Below are positions 1 to 6,341 of a stretch of DNA of 18,990 nt, one piece after another (within the stretch, counting starts at the first letter, position 1; each line of letters opens with the position of its first letter). The notes under the pieces are model-generated. The model was not told where the DNA came from. It saw only the letters and a list, made by a program, of their open reading frames with translations, and did not search any database. The translations under genes and the position numbers were made by a program. The stretch is from an uncultured Veillonella sp. (GTDB taxonomy: Bacteria; Bacillota; Negativicutes; Veillonellales; Veillonellaceae), in contig URQX01000021.1 of the NCBI GenBank assembly GCA_900550175.1, forward strand, positions 1-18,990, written 5' to 3'.

Positions 1-607
1 GTTCTAAGAAGAATAAGGAGTACGCCATGCCACCTTCCGTCCACGTAATGCTACGAATCAGTTGTGCTGCTGGATCACCGGTGTAAAAGACTTCGCCAGA
101 TTCACCTTGTTCAGACCATTCAAAGTCCTTATACTCTGCAGGAATATACGCTGTATCTCTTACGGTATCCACGGAATAGCCCATTCGATAAGCCATAGCA
201 TTAGTAATAAATTTTTTCCCAGCCTGATAGATAGGTGCACCTTTTTTGTGATATACAACCTCTAGTACATCATTTCGATCAAGACGTGCTGTATAAAGCT
301 GAAACCCATAAGGTATATAACTAGGTGCCTCAGCCTCATACGGCAATTTCTGAATAGCCTCTACTATCCCCTTAAAATTACGAGCACTGTCTTGAGTCAT
401 TAAAGGCCAGCCTACTAATTGCGTTCTTGGTATTTGTTTAATTGGAGAAGCATTATTCATGTTTGGCGTAACATTTTTAGACTTAGATGCGGCCTCAGAA
501 TTATTAATCGATACAGACTGATCAACAGTATCTGCGGTTACATAGCTTATAGATACTAAACCAACAGCTATAGCAGCCAAAATGGAGTTACATATTAATT
601 TTCTCAT
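1..607 (-). CDS. Uncharacterised secreted protein, partial (C-terminus beyond left edge)
   Basis: A minus-strand reading frame is open from an ATG at 605-607 to the left edge (202 codons, no stop). The start is set by a GGAGAG ribosome binding site seven bases upstream. Residues 1-25 form a typical signal peptide: MRKL, a hydrophobic stretch (ILAAIAVGLVSI) and a VTA cleavage site before DTV. A Ser/Asn/Lys-rich linker follows to about residue 60. The rest is a compact domain with a YIPYGFQLY motif near residues 105-113 and an ITWTEGG..YSLFF strand at the end. That pattern (a P-x-G-[YF] opening and a W-T-x-x-G-x-x-Y-S closing strand) recalls the DUF4367 type of extracellular domain. This is a motif impression, not a search result. 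The likely location is outside the membrane; the function is unknown. The AT-rich stretch 620-690 upstream probably holds the promoter, but I could not fix one. Confidence 0.8.
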   Translation of the reverse strand, partial: MRKLICNSILAAIAVGLVSISYVTADTVDQSVSINNSEAASKSKNVTPNMNNASPIKQIPRTQLVGWPLMTQDSARNFKGIVEAIQKLPYEAEAPSYIPYGFQLYTARLDRNDVLEVVYHKKGAPIYQAGKKFITNAMAYRMGYSVDTVRDTAYIPAEYKDFEWSEQGESGEVFYTGDPAAQLIRSITWTEGGMAYSLFFLE

Positions 608-790
608 ATTCTCTCTCCACCTTATAAAATTTTATAATATACTTCACACATATAATGATATATTTTCTTATTTATATCAGAATCAAGAAACCTATTCTGT
701 AGCTCCAGCTACTTCATAAAACTTTTATCTTTCCTTTTGTGAAAGCATATGCCTCATCAACGAATGTATCTAATACTTAGAATGCGATAT

Positions 791-839
791 AAAAAACATC
801 CTACTGAGCGCTATATCTTTATAGCGTTCAATAGGATGT
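791..839 (-). terminator. Rho-independent terminator of the NimA-like gene
   Basis: Arms 796-815 and 820-839 can form a 20-bp stem with a 4-base loop and two imperfect pairs. In the minus-strand transcript it is followed by six U (791-796). It begins eight bases after the stop of the NimA-like gene and separates that gene from the secreted-protein gene downstream. Confidence 0.9.
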
Positions 840-846
840 GGTGTCT

Positions 847-1359
847 TTATTCGTTTAGTGGAGGCATAATAATATCTTGTTCAAGTTGTCTTCGTCTTTT
901 TGCAGTATAGTCTACCACTTTTATTTGTACTACGCCCACAGAGTTTACCATGGCTTCTGTAAAAGTAAATTCACGTCCTGTTTGGTGTTTCATCAATACT
1001 TGTAGCCCATGAGCCTTTTCATCAATTCTCTCTAAATAAGTAGCCTCTCCTCGCCCCATGACACTGGAATAAACTGAACTATATTTACAAGGTATATCTC
1101 CACCTGAAACAAGGGCCTCATCACTGCCATCAATTTCAATAAATACATGAGAGTTCTCTTGAATCAAATCAAATTTCTTTCCCTCATGATTCCCATGCAC
1201 ATAAATATAAAGCACCTCATCTATAAATTCATATCCAAAATGTAGGGGTACTACGTAAGGGTAATCACCATCCATCATGCCTAGGTGAATGATACGAGTG
1301 CTATTTAAAATGCCCTTAATTTCATCTATATCTGTAATCTTGCGGTCTTGTCGTCTCAT
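847..1359 (-). CDS. NimA-like pyridoxamine 5'-phosphate oxidase family flavoprotein
   Basis: The 170-residue protein has the look of the NimA/Pyridox_ox_2 split-barrel family. It opens with MRRQDRKITDIDEIKGIL, continues with a strand HLGMMDGDYPYVVPLHFGY (about residues 26-44), then the barrel segment LYIYVHGNHEGKKFDLI (50-66), and ends with the usual VVQIKVVDYTAKRR strand. Members bind FMN or related cofactors as small dimeric cytoplasmic proteins. Some (NimA-J) are linked to 5-nitroimidazole resistance by reductive inactivation, but most homologues have unknown substrates, so resistance should not be assumed. Length is typical for the family. The start has a GGAGG site four bases upstream. 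The gene is monocistronic: it has its own extended -10 promoter and a strong terminator right after the stop. Confidence 0.85.
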   Translation of the reverse strand: MRRQDRKITDIDEIKGILNSTRIIHLGMMDGDYPYVVPLHFGYEFIDEVLYIYVHGNHEGKKFDLIQENSHVFIEIDGSDEALVSGGDIPCKYSSVYSSVMGRGEATYLERIDEKAHGLQVLMKHQTGREFTFTEAMVNSVGVVQIKVVDYTAKRRRQLEQDIIMPPLNE

Positions 1360-1399
1360 ATAGCCTCCACGAATTGATGTATAAAATAATCTATATATT

Positions 1400-1405
1400 A
1401 TTATA
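1400..1405 (-). promoter_or_regulatory. Extended -10 promoter of the NimA-like gene
   Basis: On the minus strand this reads TGTTATAAT, that is TG-N-TATAAT, a full extended -10 element. No good -35 is seen 17 bases upstream (CTTAAA), which is common for extended -10 promoters. It lies about 40 bases before the start codon. Confidence 0.6.
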
Positions 1406-1519
1406 ACAAATTTTGGAAACCTTTTAAGGCTAAGTATTCTTTTAAAAATATGAATAATTTCTCTTTTATTCGTATACTAATAATACTATTTTCTCTATAT
1501 GTCTACTGTATAAATACAT

Positions 1520-1548
1520 TTGACTTTTTACAATAGATACTGTATTAT
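1520..1548 (+). promoter_or_regulatory. Sigma-A type promoter of the cycA-like gene
   Basis: TTGACT (1520-1525), a 17-bp spacer and TATTAT (1543-1548) make a near-consensus vegetative promoter. A TG directly precedes the -10. The predicted transcript start near 1555 gives a leader of about 90 bases. Confidence 0.75.
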
Positions 1549-1580
1549 AAGAAAATAGTTTTATAGATTCTATAGATTAT

Positions 1581-1607
1581 AAAAGCTATGGTCATCCATG
1601 GCTTTTT
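1581..1607 (+). promoter_or_regulatory. Leader hairpin upstream of the cycA-like gene
   Basis: Arms 1581-1591 and 1596-1606 form an 11-bp stem (one G-U pair) with loop TCAT, followed by TTTTTATATTT. It lies between the promoter and the ribosome binding site (AAGAGG, 1631-1636). The U-tract is interrupted, so it could be a weak terminator or attenuator, or an RNA-stability element. No aptamer, T-box or leader peptide is recognisable. Confidence 0.5.
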
Positions 1608-1644
1608 ATATTTGTAGATAGTTTGTAGAAAAGAGGTCTTTACT

Positions 1645-3087
1645 ATGTCTGATACGCATCAGTTAAAACGGGGCCTTAAGAACCGGCACGTACAGTTGCT
1701 CGCCATCGGCGGTGCCATCGGTACAGGCTTGTTCTTAGGCTCCGGCCGCGCCATTCACTTGGCAGGTCCATCCATTATTTTTGCTTACCTAATTACAGGT
1801 ATTATCTGCTTCTTTATCATGAGAGCATTAGGCGAGTTATTATTATCTAACTTGAACTACCACTCATTTATTGATTTCGTAGAAGAGTATTTAGGTGATC
1901 GAGCAGCCTTTATCACAGGATGGACATATTGGTTCTGTTGGCTTTCACTAGCCATGGCCGATTTAACAGCCGTAGGCCTCTATATGCAGTTCTGGATACC
2001 GTGGCTGCCTCAATGGATACCCGCCCTTGTCGTCTTAGTGGCATTGCTATTAATGAACTTAACAGCCGTAAAGTACTTCGGTGAAATGGAGTTCTGGTTT
2101 GCCTTAATCAAGGTAATTGCCATCATTTCCCTCATCATCATCGGTATTATCATGATTGTCACAGGTTTTACTACAGATGCAGGCGTTGCCGCCTTTAGTA
2201 ATATGTGGAATTATGGGGGCTGGTTCCCGAACGGAACGATGGGCTTTATCTTATCCTTCCAAATGGTTGTTTTCGCTTTCACAGGTATCGAGCTCGTAGG
2301 TTTGACAGCTGGTGAAACAGAAGATCCTGAAAAGGTTATTCCTATGGCCATCAATAACATCCCATTACGCATTATTTTGTTCTATGTGGGCTCTTTGGCC
2401 ATCATCATGAGTATTTACCCTTGGACAGCCGTTAATCCATCTGCTAGTCCATTTGTAGCCGTATTTACAGCAGTTGGGATTGCAGCCGCTGCAGGCATCG
2501 TAAACTTTGTAGTTCTTACATCTGCTGCATCTGCTACAAACTCTGGTATCTTCAGTACAGGTCGTATGATTTATGCCCTTGCTAAACGCGGTCATGCGCC
2601 AAGCTCTATGCGTCGCTTAACACACAGCAGCGTACCATACCAAGCAACGATTTTCTCCGCTGCGGTACTATTGATTACGGTTGTACTCAACTATGTAATG
2701 CCAGAAGCAGTATTCGTTATGATTACATCTATCTCTACATTCTGCTTCATCTTTATTTGGGCCATGATGGTTATTTGTCACCTCAAATACCGCAAGAAAA
2801 ATCCTGAATTAGCGGCACAATCTAAATTCAAAATGCCTCTATTCCCAGTAATGAATTACATCATCCTTGCGTTCTTTGTCTTCATTCTAGGTATTCTCGC
2901 CTTAAACGAAGACACTCGAATTGCCCTCTTGTTCACACCAATTTGGTTCGTTATCCTCTGGGCCTTCTACTCCATGCTTAATACGGACGATGAAGATGCG
3001 CTCAGTGAGGAACTTATCGAAATGGCTGGCGTAAAAGAAATTTACAAAAAACCTAAAAAAGAAGATTCTGACGATTACATAATCTAA
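1645..3087 (+). CDS. cycA: APC-family amino acid permease, D-serine/D-alanine/glycine transporter type
   Basis: This 480-residue protein matches what I know of E. coli CycA along nearly its whole length. Shared blocks include LKNRHVQLLAIGGAIGTGLF (residues 11-30), RALGELLLSNLNYHSF (60-75), FGEMEFWFALIKV, GGWFPNG, FAFTGIELVG.TAGETEDPEK, NFVVLTSAASATNSGIFSTGRM and DTR.ALLFTP.WF. The GAIGTG loop in TM1 is the APC substrate/proton site. About twelve hydrophobic membrane segments are visible. CycA-type carriers take up glycine, D-alanine, D-serine and sometimes L-alanine by proton symport across the cytoplasmic membrane. The C-terminal tail (about 446-480) is highly charged and slightly longer than usual. 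The start has an AAGAGG site eight bases upstream. The gene is a single plus-strand unit between its own promoter and terminator, facing the opposite way from all its neighbours. Exact substrate preference is inferred from similarity. Confidence 0.88.
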   Translation: MSDTHQLKRGLKNRHVQLLAIGGAIGTGLFLGSGRAIHLAGPSIIFAYLITGIICFFIMRALGELLLSNLNYHSFIDFVEEYLGDRAAFITGWTYWFCWLSLAMADLTAVGLYMQFWIPWLPQWIPALVVLVALLLMNLTAVKYFGEMEFWFALIKVIAIISLIIIGIIMIVTGFTTDAGVAAFSNMWNYGGWFPNGTMGFILSFQMVVFAFTGIELVGLTAGETEDPEKVIPMAINNIPLRIILFYVGSLAIIMSIYPWTAVNPSASPFVAVFTAVGIAAAAGIVNFVVLTSAASATNSGIFSTGRMIYALAKRGHAPSSMRRLTHSSVPYQATIFSAAVLLITVVLNYVMPEAVFVMITSISTFCFIFIWAMMVICHLKYRKKNPELAAQSKFKMPLFPVMNYIILAFFVFILGILALNEDTRIALLFTPIWFVILWAFYSMLNTDDEDALSEELIEMAGVKEIYKKPKKEDSDDYII

Positions 3088-3090
3088 TAC

Positions 3091-3138
3091 AAAAGATACC
3101 CTATCAACTACATTGCAGTTGATAGGGTATCTTTTTTT
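3091..3138 (+). terminator. Strong rho-independent terminator of the cycA-like gene
   Basis: Arms 3091-3109 and 3117-3135 are perfectly complementary over 19 bp with a 7-base loop, ending in a run of seven T (3132-3138). It begins three bases after the cycA stop. The A-run at 3091-3094 may also let it stop minus-strand transcripts arriving from the exported-protein gene. Confidence 0.93.
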
Positions 3139-3215
3139 ATTGCATTGGAATCGATTTTAAATGGAATGTATTGATGAAAATGCTTACCGTAGAATTAATT
3201 ATCTCCTAATATATC

Positions 3216-3788
3216 TTACTTCATTGTAGGGAAGTTTTGTTGTTCATATTGTTGTTGATAAGCAGGTAGATTAGTTATATCTTCGCCATAATTAAAGACA
3301 GTCTTAGTACGGTATCCGCCTTGAGTAATGATGAGATCAATGGAGGATGGTACCTCTTGACCATTCTGTTGCAAATGGTTAACCAATTCTTGTAATGCTT
3401 CAACTTGTCGTAAAGATCCAGTCATATATTTGCCTTTGGATAGTCCTGTATTTCTAATCACTTGGCCATTATATACTTGACCATTTTTATCTGTGTAATA
3501 GAAACGTACAGCTGCTTTATCTCCTGTAGGCACTGCTTTAATATAGATAGTCTTCCAATTCTTCTTAATCATCACTCTTGTAGCATCAGATAACTTATTA
3601 GATAAACGTTGTGTCTCTTTATTGGTAGACTTGGATACACCATTAGCCTGTTGAATTTCATCATTCATAGGCATTTCAATAGGTGCCAGCGCAGGATCTT
3701 GTTGTACCTTCTTCGCATCTGCAGGCTGAACCGCCAACACACCAACGGCCGCCATTACAGCTAAAGTTGTAAGAGCAAATTTCTTCAT
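3216..3788 (-). CDS. Small exported protein of unknown function (possible YezG-like fold)
   Basis: I chose the ATG at 3786-3788 because AGGAG lies seven bases upstream and the signal peptide begins there: MKKFALTTLAVMAAVGVLA, cleaved after PADA. The frame stays open 27 bases further upstream, but the in-frame ATG there lacks a good ribosome site. The product is 190 residues. After a flexible region (about 25-75) comes a domain with the order W-K-T-I-Y-I-K-A, AVRFYYTDKNGQVYNGQ, a helix rich in Q/L (LRQVEALQELVNHL) and ITQGGYRTKTVFNYGEDI. That order resembles the YezG/DUF600 family of immunity-type proteins, but those are cytoplasmic whereas this copy is exported. The resemblance is tentative. 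It lies 48 bases downstream of the CDF gene on the same strand with no obvious terminator between, so co-transcription is likely. Confidence 0.78.
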   Translation of the reverse strand: MKKFALTTLAVMAAVGVLAVQPADAKKVQQDPALAPIEMPMNDEIQQANGVSKSTNKETQRLSNKLSDATRVMIKKNWKTIYIKAVPTGDKAAVRFYYTDKNGQVYNGQVIRNTGLSKGKYMTGSLRQVEALQELVNHLQQNGQEVPSSIDLIITQGGYRTKTVFNYGEDITNLPAYQQQYEQQNFPTMK

Positions 3789-3836
3789 TATATCTCTCCT
3801 CATAAAGGTCTCCAAAGCAATTTACATTTTATACTA

Positions 3837-4961
3837 TTAGTTACTAAAGTCAGTATCCACAATAGCAAATTGTGTATATTCTGGGCAGCGTTTTTGCATT
3901 TCTGCTTTAATTTTTTCTAATGTACCATGTGGATCTTCTTCGTCAAAGTCAAAGATAATATCGTAGTAGATAACTTTCTTTTCTTCGTGTACGTAGAAGG
4001 CATGTACTTGTACTACATGAGTATATAAACTTACAACTTGATCAAGAGCTTGTCGAATTTCAAGTACTTCCACACTTGGTTGGTTTTCAGCATATACACC
4101 AACAGTCATAGCAATGCCGAATTTTTTATAAAGATGAACAGCGATACCTTTTGTCAAAGGATGGATATCAGACATAGTCATCGTATCAGGCACTGTAATA
4201 TGTACGGAGCCAATTGTTTCACCAGGACCGTAGCTATTCAAAACTAAATCATACACACCACCTACATTTGGATGTTGAGCGATGGTTTCTTTAATATCAC
4301 GAATTAAGTTATCATCTGCACGAACACCAAGCAAGTGATTATACATTTCTTTTAAAATGTCATACGCAGCTTTCAAAATTAAAACAGAGATAACCGCACC
4401 TACATAACCTTGAATATCAAAGTTAAAGAAGAATACTAAAGCTGCAGATACTAATGTAGCAAAGGTAATCACCGCATCAAAGAGCGCATCTATACCAGAC
4501 GCTACAAGGGCATCGGATTTATATTTTTCACCTTGCGCCTTGATATAACGGCCCATCACAACTTTCACCACAATGGCAACGGCGATAATGGCCAAGCTTG
4601 GAACATCAAAGGTAGATACCTCAGGGTGAAGAATTTTTTCAATAGATTCCTTGAGGGATCCAATGCCTGCACCAAGGATGATGAAAGCAATGGCCATGGT
4701 AGTCATATATTCGATACGACCGTGACCAAATGGATGCTCCTTATCGGCACCCTTAGCGGCTAATTTTGTACCAACGATGGTCAATACAGAGGACAAAACA
4801 TCTGTTAAGTTGTTTACCGCATCAAGGATGATAGCGATGGAGTTAGACGCAAGGCCTACAATCATTTTAAAGATAACAAGAACGACGTTACCTATAATAC
4901 CTTTTATACTAGCAAGCGTAATCCCCCGATTACGTGCTGCACCATTTTCTTGCAAAATCAT
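3837..4961 (-). CDS. Cation diffusion facilitator family metal exporter
   Basis: The 374-residue protein has the CDF layout: six membrane segments in residues 15-205, then cytoplasmic domains. TM2 carries D47-A-V-N50-N-L-T-D54, followed by the conserved loop HPFGHGRIEY (76-85). TM5 carries D158-x3-D162 after SDALVASG. CDF proteins export divalent metals by proton antiport as dimers. The pair N50/D54 and D158/D162 lacks the TM5 histidine typical of zinc-selective members such as YiiP, so manganese or another metal is possible; this is inference. About 80 residues beyond the usual single C-terminal dimerisation domain (about 210-295) there is a second stretch of similar size and strand/helix pattern (about 296-374), suggesting a duplicated domain. 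An AGAGGTG ribosome site is nine bases before the ATG. It heads a probable two-gene unit with the exported protein downstream. Confidence 0.9.
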   Translation of the reverse strand: MILQENGAARNRGITLASIKGIIGNVVLVIFKMIVGLASNSIAIILDAVNNLTDVLSSVLTIVGTKLAAKGADKEHPFGHGRIEYMTTMAIAFIILGAGIGSLKESIEKILHPEVSTFDVPSLAIIAVAIVVKVVMGRYIKAQGEKYKSDALVASGIDALFDAVITFATLVSAALVFFFNFDIQGYVGAVISVLILKAAYDILKEMYNHLLGVRADDNLIRDIKETIAQHPNVGGVYDLVLNSYGPGETIGSVHITVPDTMTMSDIHPLTKGIAVHLYKKFGIAMTVGVYAENQPSVEVLEIRQALDQVVSLYTHVVQVHAFYVHEEKKVIYYDIIFDFDEEDPHGTLEKIKAEMQKRCPEYTQFAIVDTDFSN

Positions 4962-5031
4962 ATTATACTACACCTCTTACATTCAATTCACTAAGCTATA
5001 AATCGAAGCCTATCGATTTGTTTACATTCCT

Positions 5032-5060
5032 ATTATAGCTTATCGATTATCATTTGTCAT
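5032..5060 (-). promoter_or_regulatory. Sigma-A type promoter of the CDF gene
   Basis: On the minus strand it reads ATGACA (5055-5060), a 17-bp spacer and TATAAT (5032-5037). This gives a leader of roughly 65 bases. An 8-bp inverted repeat (AAGCTATA at 4993-5000, TATAGCTT at 5034-5041) overlaps the -10. A 7-bp one (5000-5006 with 5013-5019) lies in the leader. Either could be an operator. Confidence 0.72.
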
Positions 5061-5214
5061 TATATTTTTTGAAAAATTTTTATAAAACCATTGATTTTAC
5101 TGAGTTATCAATAATTCTCATTTCTCAATTAGAGTATTTGATGTATAGTGACTTCACAATCTAAAGTATAGATCCATTGTTAACAAATTATTATCTATTT
5201 ATTAATACGTAATA

Positions 5215-5230
5215 CGTAATATATATTACG
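5215..5230. repeat. Perfect 16-bp palindrome
   Basis: CGTAATATATATTACG is its own reverse complement. The tandem units AATACGT AATACGT precede it and overlap its left half. It sits about 185 bases upstream of the CDF -10 and 50 bases past the end of the pseudouridine synthase gene. It may be a regulator binding site; function unknown. Confidence 0.6.
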
Positions 5231-5279
5231 AACTCCTTGATACTTACATAGTGATAAGTATTAAAGTAATTAAAGGAAA

Positions 5280-6341
5280 TTATGCGATAACCGTAATACG
5301 CTCGCCTGTGCGCATGTGTGTAAATACGACCTTTTGGGCTCGCAATTGGAATGGTTGCCCCGTTGGTTGTGCGCCATATAAGGTGTCCCCTACGAGAGGG
5401 TGCCCTATATGGCTGAAAGCCACACGAATTTGATGTGTTTTTCCTGTGTACAAACGGACTAACACCTCTGTATATCCACTTTCTTGGGAGTTATGCACAG
5501 ATTTGTCCACATTTGCACCATGTTTATCCACATTTTGTAATTCTATATCCACATTTTCTTGAGCTATATCCACAGAATTTACCAACTTATACACAGAGTT
5601 ATCCACAAGCTCTGATTGATGTCTACGTAGGACGGAATAATCTGTACGAGTCTCTTTGCCCTTAGGATTTACTTCGTAATGGATCCCATCAGCACTGCGT
5701 TCCATAGGTAATACCAAGGAATCCTCGTCAGTTTCTACAATGCCTTCCACAGTGGCCATATACCACTTTTCAAAAGTATTATCATCCATTTGCTGTTGAT
5801 AAAGACTTTGGGCTAAGCCACTTTTAGCAATCACAATAACGCCCGTTGTATCTCTATCTAAGCGGTTCAAGAAACGCACCTTCCGCTTAATGCCATGTGC
5901 TTTGAAATAGTGAGCCACACCATTAGCAAGGGATACTTGGTCTTTAGAGTTTACCGTCACACCAGCCGGTTTATCCACAATGAGGAGATCATCATCTTCA
6001 TACAGAATATGTAAGTCCATTTCTATTAGTTCGTGATCGATTTTTTCCTTCGCCATAGCAATCCAAATCTCGTCACCTTCGGAGATAACATCCTTTGGCG
6101 TTGCCTTATGTCCGTTGATGTGGATTAGCTTTTCCTCAAATAACTTTACTAAGGATTTACGAGGATATTTAGTGTCTAGTACTTCACCTAGGGAGATAAC
6201 TACAGTATCTTGAATTTCCATAGCATCTTGTTGCTTCTTCGATGACTGTAATGCAGCAAGCTTGTTAGCATGCACCGCATCTAAATCCGCAGCAGTTACG
6301 GTCCACAAAATATCGTCGGGACGATGTGTTTTTCTCGCCAT
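5280..6341 (-). CDS. RluA-family pseudouridine synthase with an internal insertion
   Basis: The 353-residue enzyme has an N-terminal S4-like RNA-binding region (about 60-95, with VKLFEEKLIHINGH and EGDEI) and the RluA catalytic domain. Visible motifs are LIVDKPAGVTV (120-130), FLNRLDRDTTG (157-167; catalytic Asp162, with Asn where most relatives have His), TDYSVL and LYTGKTHQIRV (297-307), then GHPLVGDTLYG. It isomerises uridine to pseudouridine in rRNA or tRNA; the target base cannot be told. Between TDYSVL and the THQIRV block there is an extra low-complexity stretch (about 241-290) with Val-Asp at 257, 264, 271 and 278, exactly seven residues apart. Family members normally need only a few residues here. 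That insertion is encoded by the DnaA-box array. The start overlaps the stop of the helicase gene as TAATG, so translation is probably coupled. It is the last gene of the dnaX operon. Confidence 0.9.
   Translation of the reverse strand: MARKTHRPDDILWTVTAADLDAVHANKLAALQSSKKQQDAMEIQDTVVISLGEVLDTKYPRKSLVKLFEEKLIHINGHKATPKDVISEGDEIWIAMAKEKIDHELIEMDLHILYEDDDLLIVDKPAGVTVNSKDQVSLANGVAHYFKAHGIKRKVRFLNRLDRDTTGVIVIAKSGLAQSLYQQQMDDNTFEKWYMATVEGIVETDEDSLVLPMERSADGIHYEVNPKGKETRTDYSVLRRHQSELVDNSVYKLVNSVDIAQENVDIELQNVDKHGANVDKSVHNSQESGYTEVLVRLYTGKTHQIRVAFSHIGHPLVGDTLYGAQPTGQPFQLRAQKVVFTHMRTGERITVIA
5472..5607 (+). promoter_or_regulatory. Array of seven to eight DnaA-box-like sites inside a coding region
   Basis: All sites read on the plus strand. 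Perfect TTATNCACA matches start at 5491, 5524, 5587 and 5599. One-mismatch sites start at 5503 (TTGTCCACA), 5545 and 5566 (both ATATCCACA). A weaker site starts at 5472 (ATATCCACT). Intervals from 5491 to 5599 are 12, 21, 21, 21, 21 and 12 bp, a symmetric pattern whose main step is two helical turns. The bases between the 9-mers differ from unit to unit. TTATCCACA is the established high-affinity DnaA box of bacteria. That the array binds DnaA is inference. Possible roles are DnaA titration, regulation or an origin-like element. Confidence 0.7.

Larger units (their letters stand above)
4962..5279. other. AT-rich spacer between the CDF gene and the pseudouridine synthase gene
   Basis: No gene is visible. 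It holds the CDF promoter and leader (4962-5060) and a very AT-rich part (5041-5280) with a perfect 16-bp palindrome at 5215-5230, two tandem AATACGT units before it, and a weak 7-bp hairpin at 5240-5261. No clear terminator for the dnaX operon is present. Confidence 0.7.

Noticed and set aside
3789..3815. Upstream Met for the exported protein gene.
   Set aside because: The signal peptide begins at the ATG at 3786-3788, which has an AGGAG site at good distance. The upstream segment METFMRRDI is the translation of that ribosome-site region.
5240..5261. 7-bp hairpin downstream of the pseudouridine synthase gene as a possible operon terminator.
   Set aside because: The stem is short and AT-rich and no U-run follows on the minus strand.
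5435..5665. Plus-strand open frame with repeated Tyr-Pro-His.
   Set aside because: It is the shadow of the DnaA-box array on the opposite strand of a well-supported gene. It has no ribosome site.
5971..5979. A further exact TTATCCACA in the same pseudouridine synthase gene.
   Set aside because: It encodes the conserved VDK of the VDKPAG motif found throughout the family, so protein conservation explains it. It is 360 bp from the array.
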